From contig NZ_PVZV01000001.1 in NCBI RefSeq assembly GCF_002995495.1, forward strand, positions 868,001-932,000: a stretch of DNA of 64,000 bases, read 5' to 3'. This DNA is from Actinocorallia populi. Lineage in GTDB: Bacteria; Actinomycetota; Actinomycetes; Streptosporangiales; Streptosporangiaceae. Below, piece after piece: positions 17,309 to 26,196 of the stretch. The number at the start of each line of letters is the position of its first letter. Positions within the stretch are counted from its first letter, which is position 1. A program made the translations under genes and the position numbers. Under the pieces are notes generated by a model that made no database searches, was not told the DNA's origin, and was given only the letters and a program-made list of their open reading frames with translations.

Positions 17309-18475
17309 TCACACCAGCGAGGCCAGGACGCGCACGGCCCGGTCCAGCTCCTCCTCGGTGTTGTAGTAGTGCACCGAGGCGCGGACGCGGGAGCGCGGGG
17401 CCAGGCCCTCGTCGTAGCGGTAGGTCTGCTCGGAGACCCGGGTGACGACGCCCGCCGCGGCCAGCTTCGGCACCAGGGTCTCGGCGCTCTGCCCGGCGTG
17501 GGTGAAGGTGACGATGCCGCTCTTGCGCAGCCCCCGGTCGTGGACGGTGATCCCGGGCACCTCGGCCAGCGCTGCCCGCAGCCGGGAGGCCAGCGCGCCC
17601 ACCCGCTCGGCGATCGCGTCGAGGCCGAGGTCCAGCGCGTACCCGGCGGCCTCGATCAGGCCCAGCTGGTTCGCGACGGAACGTTCCCAGGTCTCGAAGC
17701 GGCGGGCGTCCGGCCGGAAGGCGAAGCCGTCGGGCCCGGTGAGGTCGGCCGAGAGCAGGTCGACGACCGGCGGGTCGAGCCGCTCCAGCACCGAGCGGCG
17801 CACGTACAGGAAGCCGGTCCCGCGCGGCCCGCGCAGGAACTTGCGGCCGGTGGCCGACAGCAGGTCCACGTTCAGCCCGTCCACGTCGAGCGGGAGCTGG
17901 CCGGCCGACTGGCAGGCGTCCAGCAGGAACAGCGCGTCGTGGGCGCGGGCCAGCGCGCCGACCTCGGCGGCCGGGTTGACCAGCCCGTCGTGGGTGGGCA
18001 CGTGGTTGAGCGCCACCAGCCGCACCCCGCCCCGGCCGAGGGAGTCGGCCAGCGCCTTCAGGTCGATGGTGCCGTGCTCGTCGTCGGGGACGACCTCGAC
18101 CGAGACCCGGTGCCTGCGGGCGGCCTGCACGTAGGCGAGCGCGTTGCTGGAGTACTCGCTGGTCGTGGTGAGGATCCGGTCGCCGGGGGCGAAGGGGATC
18201 GCGTAGAACGCCTGGTCCCAGGCGCGCGTGGCGCTGTCGGTGACGGCGATCTCGTCGGGGGCGGCTCCGACGAGCCGGGCCAGCACCGCGTACCCTTCCT
18301 CCAGCCGCCCGTGCGCCCGGTCGGCGGCCTCGTACCCGCCGATCTCCGCCTCCAGCTCCAGATGGGAGACCACCGTGTCGAGCACGGGCCGCGCGGGCAG
18401 CGCCGAGCCCGCGGCGTTCAGGTGGACGGCGTTCCTGGTCCCGGGTGTCTCTTCCCTGATCCGTTCGATGTCCAC
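17309..18475 (-). CDS. Aminotransferase class V (cysteine desulfurase / isopenicillin N epimerase-like)
   Basis: A 388-residue PLP enzyme, fold type I. The PLP Asp-x-x-Gln is in LLDACQSAGQLPLD, and the Schiff-base lysine is in SATGRKFLRGPRGTGFLYV (Lys after GR). The TTSEYSSNALAY stretch and the HYYNTEEELDR C-terminus are typical of class V enzymes. Which reaction it does (Cys desulfuration, lyase, or epimerase) cannot be told. No Fe-S or ergothioneine genes adjoin. The GTG at 18475 follows from the usual start MDIERIREETPG; it is divergent from the first CapA gene. Confidence 0.85.
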   Translation of the reverse strand: MDIERIREETPGTRNAVHLNAAGSALPARPVLDTVVSHLELEAEIGGYEAADRAHGRLEEGYAVLARLVGAAPDEIAVTDSATRAWDQAFYAIPFAPGDRILTTTSEYSSNALAYVQAARRHRVSVEVVPDDEHGTIDLKALADSLGRGGVRLVALNHVPTHDGLVNPAAEVGALARAHDALFLLDACQSAGQLPLDVDGLNVDLLSATGRKFLRGPRGTGFLYVRRSVLERLDPPVVDLLSADLTGPDGFAFRPDARRFETWERSVANQLGLIEAAGYALDLGLDAIAERVGALASRLRAALAEVPGITVHDRGLRKSGIVTFTHAGQSAETLVPKLAAAGVVTRVSEQTYRYDEGLAPRSRVRASVHYYNTEEELDRAVRVLASLV

Positions 18476-18534
18476 GCTGGTCCCTTCGCTGGGTCGGTAC
18501 GAACCAGCATAAAGAGCCCTGCATCCTAGGGAGC

Positions 18535-19569
18535 ATGATGCGCAGACTGATCGCCGCCGGAACCGTGTTCGCCCTCGTGGGAGGCGCCCTCGCCGGATGC
18601 GGCGGGGAGGGGGACGCCGAGGCGAAGGACCTGCCCGCCATCACGGTGGCGTTCGGCGGCGACGTGAACTTCGAGGGCGGGCTGCGCGACCGGCTGGCCG
18701 ACCCGGCGAACGCGCTGGGCCCCATCTCCAAGTGGCTCGGCGCCGCCGACCTGGCGGTGGTCAACCTGGAGACCGCGGTCACCGAGGGCGGCACCCCGGC
18801 CGCCAAGCAGTTCACCTTCCGGTCTCCGGCCACCGCGTTCGACGCGCTGAAGGGCGCGGGCGTCGACGTGGCGTCGATGGCCAACAACCACGGCATGGAC
18901 TACGGGCCCGAGGGGCTCCGGGACTCCCTGGCCGCGGCGAAGGAGAAGGGCTTCCCCGTCGTCGGCATCGGCGCGGACGCGGCCGAGGCGTTCCGCCCCC
19001 ATGTCGCGGAGGTCAAGGGCACCAAGGTCGCGGTCTTCGGCGCCACCCAGGTGCTGGACGACGAGCTGGCCTCCGCCTGGACGGCCACCGACTCCCAGCC
19101 GGGGCTCGCCTCGGCCAAGGACCCGGCGCGGCTCGTCGAGGCCGTCCGCAAGGCCAAGGACGACTACGACACCGTCATCGTCAAGCTGCACTGGGGCGTG
19201 GAGAAGCAGAGCTGCCCGACCGACGACCAGAAGACGCTCGCCGACCGGCTCGTCGAGGCCGGCGCGGACGCCGTGGTCGGCAGCCACGCGCACGTCCTGC
19301 AGGCGGGCGGCTTCCACCCGGAGAAGAAGGACAAGTACATCCACTACGGTCTGGGCAACTTCGTCTTCTACAGCTTCACGCCCGGCACCCCCACCAGCCA
19401 GAGCGGTGTCCTCGTGCTGACCATCAAGGGCCACGAGGTGCAGAACGCCGACTGGGCCCCGGCCGTGCTGGAGCAGCCCGGCCTGCCGCGGCCGCTGACC
19501 GGCGCCGAGGCGCAGAGCGCCTACACCGGCTGGACGGCGCTGAACGGCTGCGCGGGTCTCACCCAGTGA
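18535..19569 (+). CDS. CapA-family lipoprotein (metallophosphatase fold), copy 1
   Basis: A 344-residue predicted lipoprotein: signal with lipobox LAGC (Cys22) then a CapA/PgsA-type metallophosphatase domain. Motifs include the early metal-site segment AFGGDVNFEG, VNLETAVT, MANNHGMDYG, and late SHAHVLQ and IHYGLGNFVFY. In Bacillus, CapA takes part in poly-gamma-glutamate synthesis or anchoring, but many actinomycete members sit outside such operons, as here. Tandem with a paralog 52 bases downstream. Confidence 0.87.
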   Translation: MMRRLIAAGTVFALVGGALAGCGGEGDAEAKDLPAITVAFGGDVNFEGGLRDRLADPANALGPISKWLGAADLAVVNLETAVTEGGTPAAKQFTFRSPATAFDALKGAGVDVASMANNHGMDYGPEGLRDSLAAAKEKGFPVVGIGADAAEAFRPHVAEVKGTKVAVFGATQVLDDELASAWTATDSQPGLASAKDPARLVEAVRKAKDDYDTVIVKLHWGVEKQSCPTDDQKTLADRLVEAGADAVVGSHAHVLQAGGFHPEKKDKYIHYGLGNFVFYSFTPGTPTSQSGVLVLTIKGHEVQNADWAPAVLEQPGLPRPLTGAEAQSAYTGWTALNGCAGLTQ

Positions 19570-19621
19570 CGGGAGCGGGTCTGCCATTCTGTTCCGGACA
19601 CCCAGGGGTGAGGAGGACGGA

Positions 19622-20716
19622 ATGCGCGCAAAGGTGATCCTGGCGGCGTCTTTGGCCGGGGTGCTGGCGGCGTCCGCGTGCAGCAGCGGCGAGGACAAGG
19701 CCGAGGCCGAGGCCGGGGACGCCAGGCCGTCGCGGCCCGCGTCGCAGGCCCCGCCGCCCGTCGCGGAGCCGCCGGCCAAGGAGCCCGTCGTCCTGGCGTT
19801 CGGCGGCGACGTGCACTTCGAGGGCCAGCTGCGCGCCCGGCTGGGCAGCCCCAGGACGGCGCTCGGCCCGATCGCCTCGACGCTGCGCAAGGCGGACCTG
19901 GCCATGGTCAACCTGGAGACGGCCATCACGACCGGCGGCACCCCGGCGCCCGGCAAGGAGTTCACCTTCCGGGCCCCGGCGACGGCGTTCACCGCGCTGA
20001 AGGCGGCGGGCGTCGACGTGGTCAGCATGGCCAACAACCACGGCATGGACTACATGGAGACGGGGCTGGCCGACTCCCTGAAGGCGATCAGGAGGACGAA
20101 GTTCCCGACCGTGGGCATCGGCCGTGACGCCAAGGCCGCCTACGCCCCCTACAGGACGACCGTCAAGGGCAACAGGATCGCGATCCTGGGCGCCACCCAG
20201 GTGCTGGACGACCACCTCATCCCGGCCTGGACCGCCACCGACACCCAGGGCGGGCTGGCCTCGGCCAAGGAGGTCCCGCGCATGGTCCAGGCGGTGAAGC
20301 AGGCCCGCAAGGGCTCCGACCTGGTGATCGTCCACCTGCACTGGGGCGAGGAGCTCAACCCCTGCCCGCTGCCCCGCCAGCAGGAGCTGGCCCGGCAGCT
20401 CGTCGACGCGGGAGCGGACGCGGTGGTCGGCGGGCACGCCCACATCCCGCTCGGCGGCGGCTACCTGGACGACGCCTACATCCACTACGGCCTGGGCAAC
20501 TTCGTCTTCTACTCGGCGAGCGGCCAGACGGCGAACTCGGGGGTCCTGCTGCTCAAGGCCGCGGAAGGCAAGATCACCAAGGCGGTGTGGAAGCCCGCCC
20601 GCATCTCCGGCGGGCTGCCGGCCGCGCTCAGGGGCGCGCCGGCCAAGGCCGAGCTGAAGCGCTGGCAGGGCCTGCGCGGGTGCACCGGTCTGAAGGCGCG
20701 GAAGGGCTCCTCCTGA
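19622..20716 (+). CDS. CapA-family lipoprotein, copy 2
   Basis: A 364-residue paralog of the preceding gene, with its own lipobox (SAC, Cys20) and the same motif order: AFGGDVHFEG, VNLETAIT, MANNHGMDYM, GGHAHIPLGG and IHYGLGNFVFY. The linker after the lipid-anchored Cys is longer and Pro/Ala/Glu-rich. Cotranscription with copy 1 is likely. No capB, capC or other capsule gene is nearby, so a polyglutamate role is not supported by context. Confidence 0.87.
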   Translation: MRAKVILAASLAGVLAASACSSGEDKAEAEAGDARPSRPASQAPPPVAEPPAKEPVVLAFGGDVHFEGQLRARLGSPRTALGPIASTLRKADLAMVNLETAITTGGTPAPGKEFTFRAPATAFTALKAAGVDVVSMANNHGMDYMETGLADSLKAIRRTKFPTVGIGRDAKAAYAPYRTTVKGNRIAILGATQVLDDHLIPAWTATDTQGGLASAKEVPRMVQAVKQARKGSDLVIVHLHWGEELNPCPLPRQQELARQLVDAGADAVVGGHAHIPLGGGYLDDAYIHYGLGNFVFYSASGQTANSGVLLLKAAEGKITKAVWKPARISGGLPAALRGAPAKAELKRWQGLRGCTGLKARKGSS

Positions 20717-20734
20717 CCGCCTCCGGTCAGGAGG
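20709..20734. terminator. Hairpin covering both convergent gene ends
   Basis: A 10-bp perfect stem (20709-20718 with 20725-20734) and six-base loop overlaps the stop codon of CapA copy 2 and the last codons of the convergent oxidoreductase gene. It is probably a shared terminator embedded in coding sequence. Confidence 0.55.
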
Positions 20735-21647
20735 CCTTCAGCAGGCGTTCGGCCAGCCGGTGGGTCGGCAGGACGCGGGACGCCGACACCTCGCAGGACT
20801 CGGGCGAGGCGAGGTTGTCCAGGACGTGCTCCAGCAGGGCGGCGAACCCCTTGCGGTGGGCGACCGACTCCCAGGAGGCGGCGGGCGGGAGCTGGACCCG
20901 CCCGTCGCGGCGCAGCTCCAGCCGCTCCAGGTCCGTGACGGTCGCCGAACGCCCGTCGCCGTGCACCTCCAGCCGTTCGGTGTCGGCGCCCGAGCCGCGG
21001 TGCATGGCCAGCGTGCCGCTGACGCCGTCCGCGCCGAGCAGCGCGGCGCACAGCAGCATGCGGCCGTGGGCGTCGGTGCGCAGCAGGAGGTCCTCCCGCT
21101 CCGGCTCCGCGGTCTGCGCGCCGAGGAGCCAGAGGGCGAGGTCCAGCAGGTGGATGGCGTCGTCGTAGACGGTGTGCCGGGCGGGCGCGTCCTGGAAGGC
21201 GGGGCGGTGCTTGTCCAGGGAGAACCAGCGGGGCCGTCCGGAGATCCAGTAGCGGGCGGTCCGGTAGGCGGGGGCGAACCTGCGGTTGAAGCCGACCGCG
21301 AGCAGGACGCCGCGCTCCTCGGCGAGCCCGGCCAGGCGCTCGGCCTCACCGGGGTCGGCGGACAGCGGCTTGTCCACATAGGTGGGGATTCCGCGGCGCA
21401 GGCACTCGCCGACGATCTCGAAGTGCGCCTCGGTCGCCGCGTGGACCAGGACCAGGTCGAGGTCGCGGTCCAGCAGTTCGCGGTGGTCGGTGGTGCCGAA
21501 GGGGACGCGGTACCGCGAGAGGACGGAGTCGACGGCGGTGGCCGAACGGCTGGCCACGCCGGCGAGCTCCGTCCTGGCGTGCCCGGCGACCAGCGGGAGG
21601 TAGGCCTTCTCCGCTATGTCGCCGAGCCCGATGAGTCCGATGCGCAT
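20727..21647 (-). CDS. Gfo/Idh/MocA family oxidoreductase
   Basis: A 306-residue NAD(P)-dependent dehydrogenase-like protein. The N-terminal Rossmann motif is IGLIGLGDIAEKAYLP. The usual EKP of the family reads DKP (VDKPLS, near residue 95), which still keeps the catalytic-region Lys. The C-terminal alpha/beta domain is somewhat short. The substrate, normally a sugar or cyclitol, is unknown. It starts 20 bases after the end of the His-rich membrane protein gene on the same strand, so the two may form an operon. Confidence 0.83.
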   Translation of the reverse strand: MRIGLIGLGDIAEKAYLPLVAGHARTELAGVASRSATAVDSVLSRYRVPFGTTDHRELLDRDLDLVLVHAATEAHFEIVGECLRRGIPTYVDKPLSADPGEAERLAGLAEERGVLLAVGFNRRFAPAYRTARYWISGRPRWFSLDKHRPAFQDAPARHTVYDDAIHLLDLALWLLGAQTAEPEREDLLLRTDAHGRMLLCAALLGADGVSGTLAMHRGSGADTERLEVHGDGRSATVTDLERLELRRDGRVQLPPAASWESVAHRKGFAALLEHVLDNLASPESCEVSASRVLPTHRLAERLLKAS

Positions 21648-21667
21648 ACCCGCACGCTATCGCGGGG

Positions 21668-22381
21668 TCACTCGCCGTCCGCGAAGGCGAAGCTCTCGGG
21701 CACCTTCACCTTGGCGTTCTCCTCGGCGGTGCCGTAGACGATCCCGATCTCGCGGTGGTGGCTGAGCTCGATCTCGCTCGGGTCGTCCTGCACCTCCTTG
21801 CCGTCGATGTAGAACTTCAGGGTGCGCTCGGCGTCGGCCTTGAACTGGCCGATCTGCGTCTTGCTCAGCGGGATCTCCCAGATCTTGAAGACCTGGTCGA
21901 GGGTGAAGACCTTGTCGGCGCTGTAGGACTCCACGTGCAGCACGCCGCGGGCGTCGTGGGTGTGCAGCTCGGCGATGTTGTTGGTGGGGTCGATGCCGAG
22001 GTTCGCCGGGACCGGCTGCTGCTGCCCGTTGATGAAGAGGCTGAGGTGGGCGTGCTCGTGCTTGGCGTCGCCCTCCATGCCGGCCTTCACCTCGAGCCCG
22101 AGGTCCTTGGCGACCCTGACCGGGTCGGCGGGCAGCGCCCAGGGCGGACCGGCCTCGATCCGCGCCTTGTTGGCCTTGGCGAGCTTCTCCACCTGCTCGC
22201 GCTCGTTCTTCTCGATCGCCCAGTAGGCGCCGCCGCCCAGGGCGCCCACCACCACGATCACCACGGCGAAGGTGATCAGCCAGCGGACGCGCTCCCGCCG
22301 CTTCTCCACCGCACGCATGGCGGCCACGCGTTCCTTCGCGCTCGCCTTAGAGACGTCGCCGCCCTTGTTCTTGGTCGCCAC
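21668..22381 (-). CDS. Membrane-anchored protein with His-rich C-terminal domain, unknown function
   Basis: A 237-residue protein: basic cytosolic N-terminus, one transmembrane helix (WLITFAVVIVVVGALGGGAYW, about residues 35-55) and an outside domain. The outside domain has a striking His pattern, HEHAHLSLFING followed about 30 residues later by ELHTHDARGVLHVES, which looks like a metal-binding beta domain seen at the ends of some thiol-redox or VKOR-type proteins. That link is from memory and unproven. GTG 22381 is chosen for the GGAGGA upstream; a longer start would add a Pro/Gly-rich leader without coding bias. Confidence 0.68.
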   Translation of the reverse strand: MATKNKGGDVSKASAKERVAAMRAVEKRRERVRWLITFAVVIVVVGALGGGAYWAIEKNEREQVEKLAKANKARIEAGPPWALPADPVRVAKDLGLEVKAGMEGDAKHEHAHLSLFINGQQQPVPANLGIDPTNNIAELHTHDARGVLHVESYSADKVFTLDQVFKIWEIPLSKTQIGQFKADAERTLKFYIDGKEVQDDPSEIELSHHREIGIVYGTAEENAKVKVPESFAFADGE

Positions 22382-22688
22382 TGCTCTTGGTCCTCCGGCT
22401 CGTTCGGGGGCACAGCCAAACAGGCCCCCGGTAAAGGGTAGGTAAGAGCTTGGACTGCGCGGACCGCTCCGCGCCACCCCGGAACCCAGGGGGTCCTGTG
22501 TGGATTTCCGGGGAAAAGGCTGTGGGTAAATGCCGGAAAAATTGGTAACCGCAAGTTTTTCTTGATCGTTTCAGGCGTTCATAATGAATTCGCGAGTCTC
22601 CTCAACGGCCGCGGTGAGCTGTACTAACGTCCCCCAGCGACGGTGCCGCCGAAGGGGCGGGGAAACGAGCCGTCCGGGGGGATGAGAA
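22382..22688. other. Divergent intergenic region of about 300 bp
   Basis: No gene is seen. The right half (about 22530-22600) is markedly A/T-rich for this genome, with a run AAGTTTTTCTTGATCG and CATAATGAATTC, and probably holds the promoter of the secreted-protein gene at 22689. I could not fix -35 and -10 boxes with good spacing. Confidence 0.4.
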
Positions 22689-23834
22689 ATGAAGAGCACC
22701 ACCAGGAACCTGATCTGCGCCATCACGTTCGCTCCGGTGGTCGCCCTGCTCGCCGGGGCGCCCGCACAGGCCGCCGACGACGGCCCGCTGGCGAAGCTGC
22801 TGGACCGGGACGGCGCCAAGGGGTCGGCCGCGGATCTGGCGAGCCCGGTCCTCGGCCCGTTCCCCTACCTGGCCAACGACACGGTGCGCAGCGCCGGCAC
22901 CTCGCGGGTGGAGGCGCACCGGGGCGGGGCGCACGAGGCCACCGCGCTGCTCGGCCCCACCAGCAGCGAGAAGTACGGCCTGCAGGCCGAGGGCATCGCC
23001 AGCAAGTGCGTGACGCCGGCCAAGGGCCGGAGCAAGGGCGGGACCCTCATCGAGGAGGGCAGGCTGCAGGGCCGCAAGCTGCCCGAGTACCCCGCGGTCA
23101 ACCAGCAGGTCCCGCTGCGGGACGGCGCGTACGCGATCCTCAACAAGCAGGTGCGCAACGCCGAGGGCTACACCGTCATCGGCACCCAGTTCGTCGACCG
23201 GGACGGCAAGACCACCGACGTGGCGAAGACCCGCTGCGTCACCCCCAAGAAGATGATGTCCGCGCAGCGCCGGGTGCCGGGCGGCACCGCCGCGCAGGAG
23301 GCCGCGCCCGCCAAGCCCGCCGCGCCGGACCCCGGCACCGAGGCGGTCGGAAACCTGCTGGAGGGCCTGGTCGGCGGCCTGATGGACATGCAGGGCCGGC
23401 TCGACACCTACATGCAGCGCAAGAGCCCGGTCACCCTCGAGGTCGCCGACGAGCTCGGCGAGAAGGTCGGCGAGGCCGCCGTCCCGTACATGCCGGAGAA
23501 CGCCAAGAAGGCCAAGGCCGCGCCCGGGGCCGGCCCCAAGACCGCGCCCGCCCCGCAGACGAAGAAGGCAGCGCCCAAGGGGCAGCGGCGCGCCATGGCG
23601 GCGGCCGAGCCCGACCCCAAGCTGCTGGGCAACGAGGTCCTCAACACCAAGGGCGACGACATCTTCGACGTGCTCAAGGGCAGCGGCACCAACAGCGGCC
23701 TGAAGACCTCGCTCCTGGACGAGAAGAAGAACAAGAACAAGAAGGCCACCGAGGGCGGCCTGTTCGGCGGGCTGCCCGGCCTGTCGCAGCTCCCGGCGAA
23801 CGTGACGGACCTGCTCGAGGGCAACTCGGCCTGA
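22689..23834 (+). CDS. Secreted protein of unknown function, possibly choice-of-anchor P-like
   Basis: A 381-residue protein with a Sec signal peptide (LICAITFAPVVALLAGAPAQA, cleavage after AQA). The mature part has a beta-rich domain with two widely spaced Cys (SKCVTP and TRCVTP) framing the segment GAYAILNKQVRNAEGYTVIG, which recalls the NEQ...VNAL pattern of choice-of-anchor P proteins. After this comes a long Ala/Lys/Pro-rich tail with no membrane helix. The product is probably released or held by the wall through its basic tail. It ends at a strong terminator with a T-run. Family assignment is tentative. Confidence 0.68.
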   Translation: MKSTTRNLICAITFAPVVALLAGAPAQAADDGPLAKLLDRDGAKGSAADLASPVLGPFPYLANDTVRSAGTSRVEAHRGGAHEATALLGPTSSEKYGLQAEGIASKCVTPAKGRSKGGTLIEEGRLQGRKLPEYPAVNQQVPLRDGAYAILNKQVRNAEGYTVIGTQFVDRDGKTTDVAKTRCVTPKKMMSAQRRVPGGTAAQEAAPAKPAAPDPGTEAVGNLLEGLVGGLMDMQGRLDTYMQRKSPVTLEVADELGEKVGEAAVPYMPENAKKAKAAPGAGPKTAPAPQTKKAAPKGQRRAMAAAEPDPKLLGNEVLNTKGDDIFDVLKGSGTNSGLKTSLLDEKKNKNKKATEGGLFGGLPGLSQLPANVTDLLEGNSA

Positions 23835-23850
23835 TCCCTCCCGTCAGAGG

Positions 23851-23887
23851 ATTCCGCACGGCTTCCGGGCCGTGCGGAATTTTTTTC
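23851..23887 (+). terminator. Intrinsic terminator with T-run
   Basis: A 12-bp perfect stem (23851-23862 with 23869-23880) and six-base loop, followed at once by seven T bases. This is the clearest classical terminator in the window and closes the secreted-protein gene. Confidence 0.92.
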
Positions 23888-23900
23888 TCTTCTCCCGCCC

Positions 23901-24638
23901 TCAGGTTCGGGCGAGCGCGGCGGCGAAGGCCTCCGCGGCGTTCCGCATGACGGGGACGACGGTCTCGATGGCCTCGGGCGTCATCCGGCCGCTGGGGCCC
24001 GAGACGGAGAAGGCCGCCAGGGCCGGGGCGTCCGGCAGGGGGACCGCCACGCAGCGCACGCCCAGCTCCTGCTCCTCGTCGTCCATGGCGTAGCCGCGCT
24101 CCCGGATGACGGCCAGCTCGGCCAGCAGCGCGCCGGGGTCGGTGCGGGTGTGCGGGGTGCGGGCGGGCATGCCGGTGCGGGCCAGCAGGGCGCGCACGCC
24201 GTCCTCCGGCAGCTGGGCCAGCAGCGCCTTGCCCACCCCGGTGCAGTGCGGCAGCACCCGGCGGCCCACCTCGGTGAACATGCGCATGGAGTGCCGGGAG
24301 GGCACCTGCGCGACGTAGAGCGCCTCGTCGCCTTCGAGCACCGCCATGTTCGCGGTCTCGCCGAGCCGGTCCACCAGGCCGGCCAGCACGGGCCGGGCCC
24401 AGGCGCCCAGCAGCCGGGACGCGCCCTCGCCCAGCCGGATCAGCCGGGGGCCGAGCGAATAGCGCCGGGAGGGCTCCTGGCGCACGTAGCCCCGGGCGAC
24501 CATCGTCTGCATCAGCCGGTAGACGGTCGGCATCGGCAGACCGGCCTTCTCGGCGAGCTCGGAGATCGCCATCTCGCCGCCCGCGTCGGTGAGATGCTCC
24601 AGCAACTCGAAGGCCCGTTCCAGGGACCGCACACTCAT
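23901..24638 (-). CDS. IclR family transcriptional regulator
   Basis: A 245-residue regulator: N-terminal winged HTH (SLERAFELLEHL, ISELAEKAGLPMPTVYRLMQTMVARGYV) and C-terminal effector domain (CTGVGKALLAQLP, GYAMDDEEQELGVRCVAVPL, LAAFSVSGP). ATG 24638 gives the usual family start SVRSLERAF; an upstream ATG at 24662 would add eight residues. It is divergent from the gene at 24761, so it may control that gene or itself. No catabolic operon adjoins that would reveal the effector. Confidence 0.9.
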   Translation of the reverse strand: MSVRSLERAFELLEHLTDAGGEMAISELAEKAGLPMPTVYRLMQTMVARGYVRQEPSRRYSLGPRLIRLGEGASRLLGAWARPVLAGLVDRLGETANMAVLEGDEALYVAQVPSRHSMRMFTEVGRRVLPHCTGVGKALLAQLPEDGVRALLARTGMPARTPHTRTDPGALLAELAVIRERGYAMDDEEQELGVRCVAVPLPDAPALAAFSVSGPSGRMTPEAIETVVPVMRNAAEAFAAALART

Positions 24639-24760
24639 GGCCTCAGTGTACGGAAACTGCATTTCGCTCTATGAAAGTGGTCTGGGAGGTTATCGCCGAG
24701 CATCGTGGGGGATGACCTTGCTGCCCCCCTTGACCCCCGCTGAAGCAACGGGAGGTGGCG

Positions 24761-26014
24761 GTGGCACGGGCGAGACGACGGGCGTGGGGTGCGGCGCTCA
24801 CGACGGGAGTGGTCCTGTGGGCGCTGCCGGGCGCGGCCTGGTCCGCCTGCCCCCCGCCCTCTCCGCCGGACCGGGAAGAGGGATCTGAGCCCCCCGGGCG
24901 GTACGAACCCCACGAACCCGGATTTCACGCGCCCCGGCCGTTCCCGCACTCACCCGATCCGCGGCCTCGCCGCCCGCCGGAGCGTCCGGCGGAGGCGGAG
25001 GTGTCCGTCGACCTCGCCGAGGAGGACGGTCCCGGTAGGAGGGACGGGCGGTTCGGCGCCACGGTCCGGATCGACGTGGGGCGCGGGACGGCCCGGCAGG
25101 CGCGGCTGACCGTGACCGGGCCCGTCCGGTGGGTGCGGTTCCCGCCGTCCTGCACGGCGAGGGGGACGCGGCTGGGCTGCGACCTGGGCGAGCTCGCCGG
25201 GACGACGGGACTCCGGCTCGCGTTCCAGGAGCAGGGCCAGGGGCGGGGGACGGCCGGGGCGGACCGGGCGCTGCGGGCCGTCGTCGGGTCACCGGACCTG
25301 CCGGAGTCGGTGCGGACCGTCAGGCTGCCGGAGCGGGAGTCCCGGCAGGAGGCGGGGGAGCGGCCCGAGGCCGAGGCTCCCGCGTCTCCCGCGTCTCCCG
25401 CGTCTTCGAAGACCACCGGACCGGTGAGGACGGGGACGGGCGAGCCGGCGAGAACGAGGACGAAGGCGAAGACGGGGGAGGCGGTGCCCGCGAGGGCCGG
25501 GGCGGATGAGCCGGTGCGGACCGGGACGCGCGGGTCGTCGCGGGCGAAGAAGGTGAAGGAGGCGAAGGACGGGACGCGCAGATCGTCGCGGGCGAAGGAC
25601 GAGACGGGCGGGCCCGCCGGGGCGAAGAAGAGGCGCGAGGCGGCGGTGCGGACGGGGAGCGTTCCCCGGAGGGCCGCCGGGCCGGTGAAGAGCCGGAGGC
25701 CGTCCCGGGACACGGTCGTTCCCGCGGCACCGGCAGCTCCTGTGGTCCCCGCGGTGCCGAGCGTGCGCCCGGCGCCGTCCGTGCGGCCTTCCGCGGTGCT
25801 CCCCGCCCCGCCGAAGGAGCCGGCGGTGGCACTGCCGCCGGTCAGGCCCGCGGCTCCCGCGACGCAGGAGCCGCGGTTGAGCGTCACCGGCAGCGAGGGG
25901 CCGCTGGCGGACGACGGCCGGGGCTGGCTGGTGGTGCTGGCGGTGGCGCTGGCGGGCGAGATGATCCTGCTGTGGTTCGTCACCGCGCTGGCGTTGTGGC
26001 GGCGCCGTACCTGA
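24761..26014 (+). CDS. Cell-surface protein with basic repeat-rich stalk and C-terminal membrane helix
   Basis: A 417-residue protein not matching a family I know. It has a signal peptide (ending AAWSACPPP), then a Pro-rich segment and a small beta domain (about 70-185) with two Cys (PSCTARGTRLGCDLG). A long low-complexity stalk of Lys/Arg/Ala/Pro follows (about 190-365). It ends with a single membrane helix (WLVVLAVALAGEMILLWFVTALALW) and RRR tail, so the body faces outward. The stalk contains three exact 9-bp repeats (25377-25403) and a GTRxSSRAK element repeated 48 bp apart. GTG 24761 is preferred because GGGAGG is five bases upstream. It lies just before the FAAL operon but is separated by 182 bp with an operator-like palindrome. 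Confidence 0.68.
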   Translation: MARARRRAWGAALTTGVVLWALPGAAWSACPPPSPPDREEGSEPPGRYEPHEPGFHAPRPFPHSPDPRPRRPPERPAEAEVSVDLAEEDGPGRRDGRFGATVRIDVGRGTARQARLTVTGPVRWVRFPPSCTARGTRLGCDLGELAGTTGLRLAFQEQGQGRGTAGADRALRAVVGSPDLPESVRTVRLPERESRQEAGERPEAEAPASPASPASSKTTGPVRTGTGEPARTRTKAKTGEAVPARAGADEPVRTGTRGSSRAKKVKEAKDGTRRSSRAKDETGGPAGAKKRREAAVRTGSVPRRAAGPVKSRRPSRDTVVPAAPAAPVVPAVPSVRPAPSVRPSAVLPAPPKEPAVALPPVRPAAPATQEPRLSVTGSEGPLADDGRGWLVVLAVALAGEMILLWFVTALALWRRRT

Positions 26015-26078
26015 TCCGCGCAGACCTGAAGGAGAGCGCGCCGGACGGGGAGTGAACCGGTAGTAAGACATACCCGGC

Positions 26079-26096
26079 TTATCACCTCGCTGATAA
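26079..26096. promoter_or_regulatory. Palindromic operator upstream of the FAAL operon
   Basis: A 6-6-6 perfect inverted repeat, TTATCA-N6-TGATAA, centred about 109 bp before the FAAL start. Read on the minus strand (TTATCAGCGAGGTGATAA) it matches 16 of 18 bases of the site at 36061-36078 before the PKS. The region between this site and the start is more A/T-rich than coding DNA. It is probably a binding site for a regulator shared by both units; the PucR gene at 43847-45121 is a candidate for encoding it. Confidence 0.65.
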
Positions 26097-26196
26097 AAGG
26101 TCCGGATGGGTATCGTCTTGGCGGTTAGTGACCGGGTGTACCCCGATTCCGGTAGCCTCGCGAAGTCATACCCACGGCCCTCTCCTGGAGTCCTTC

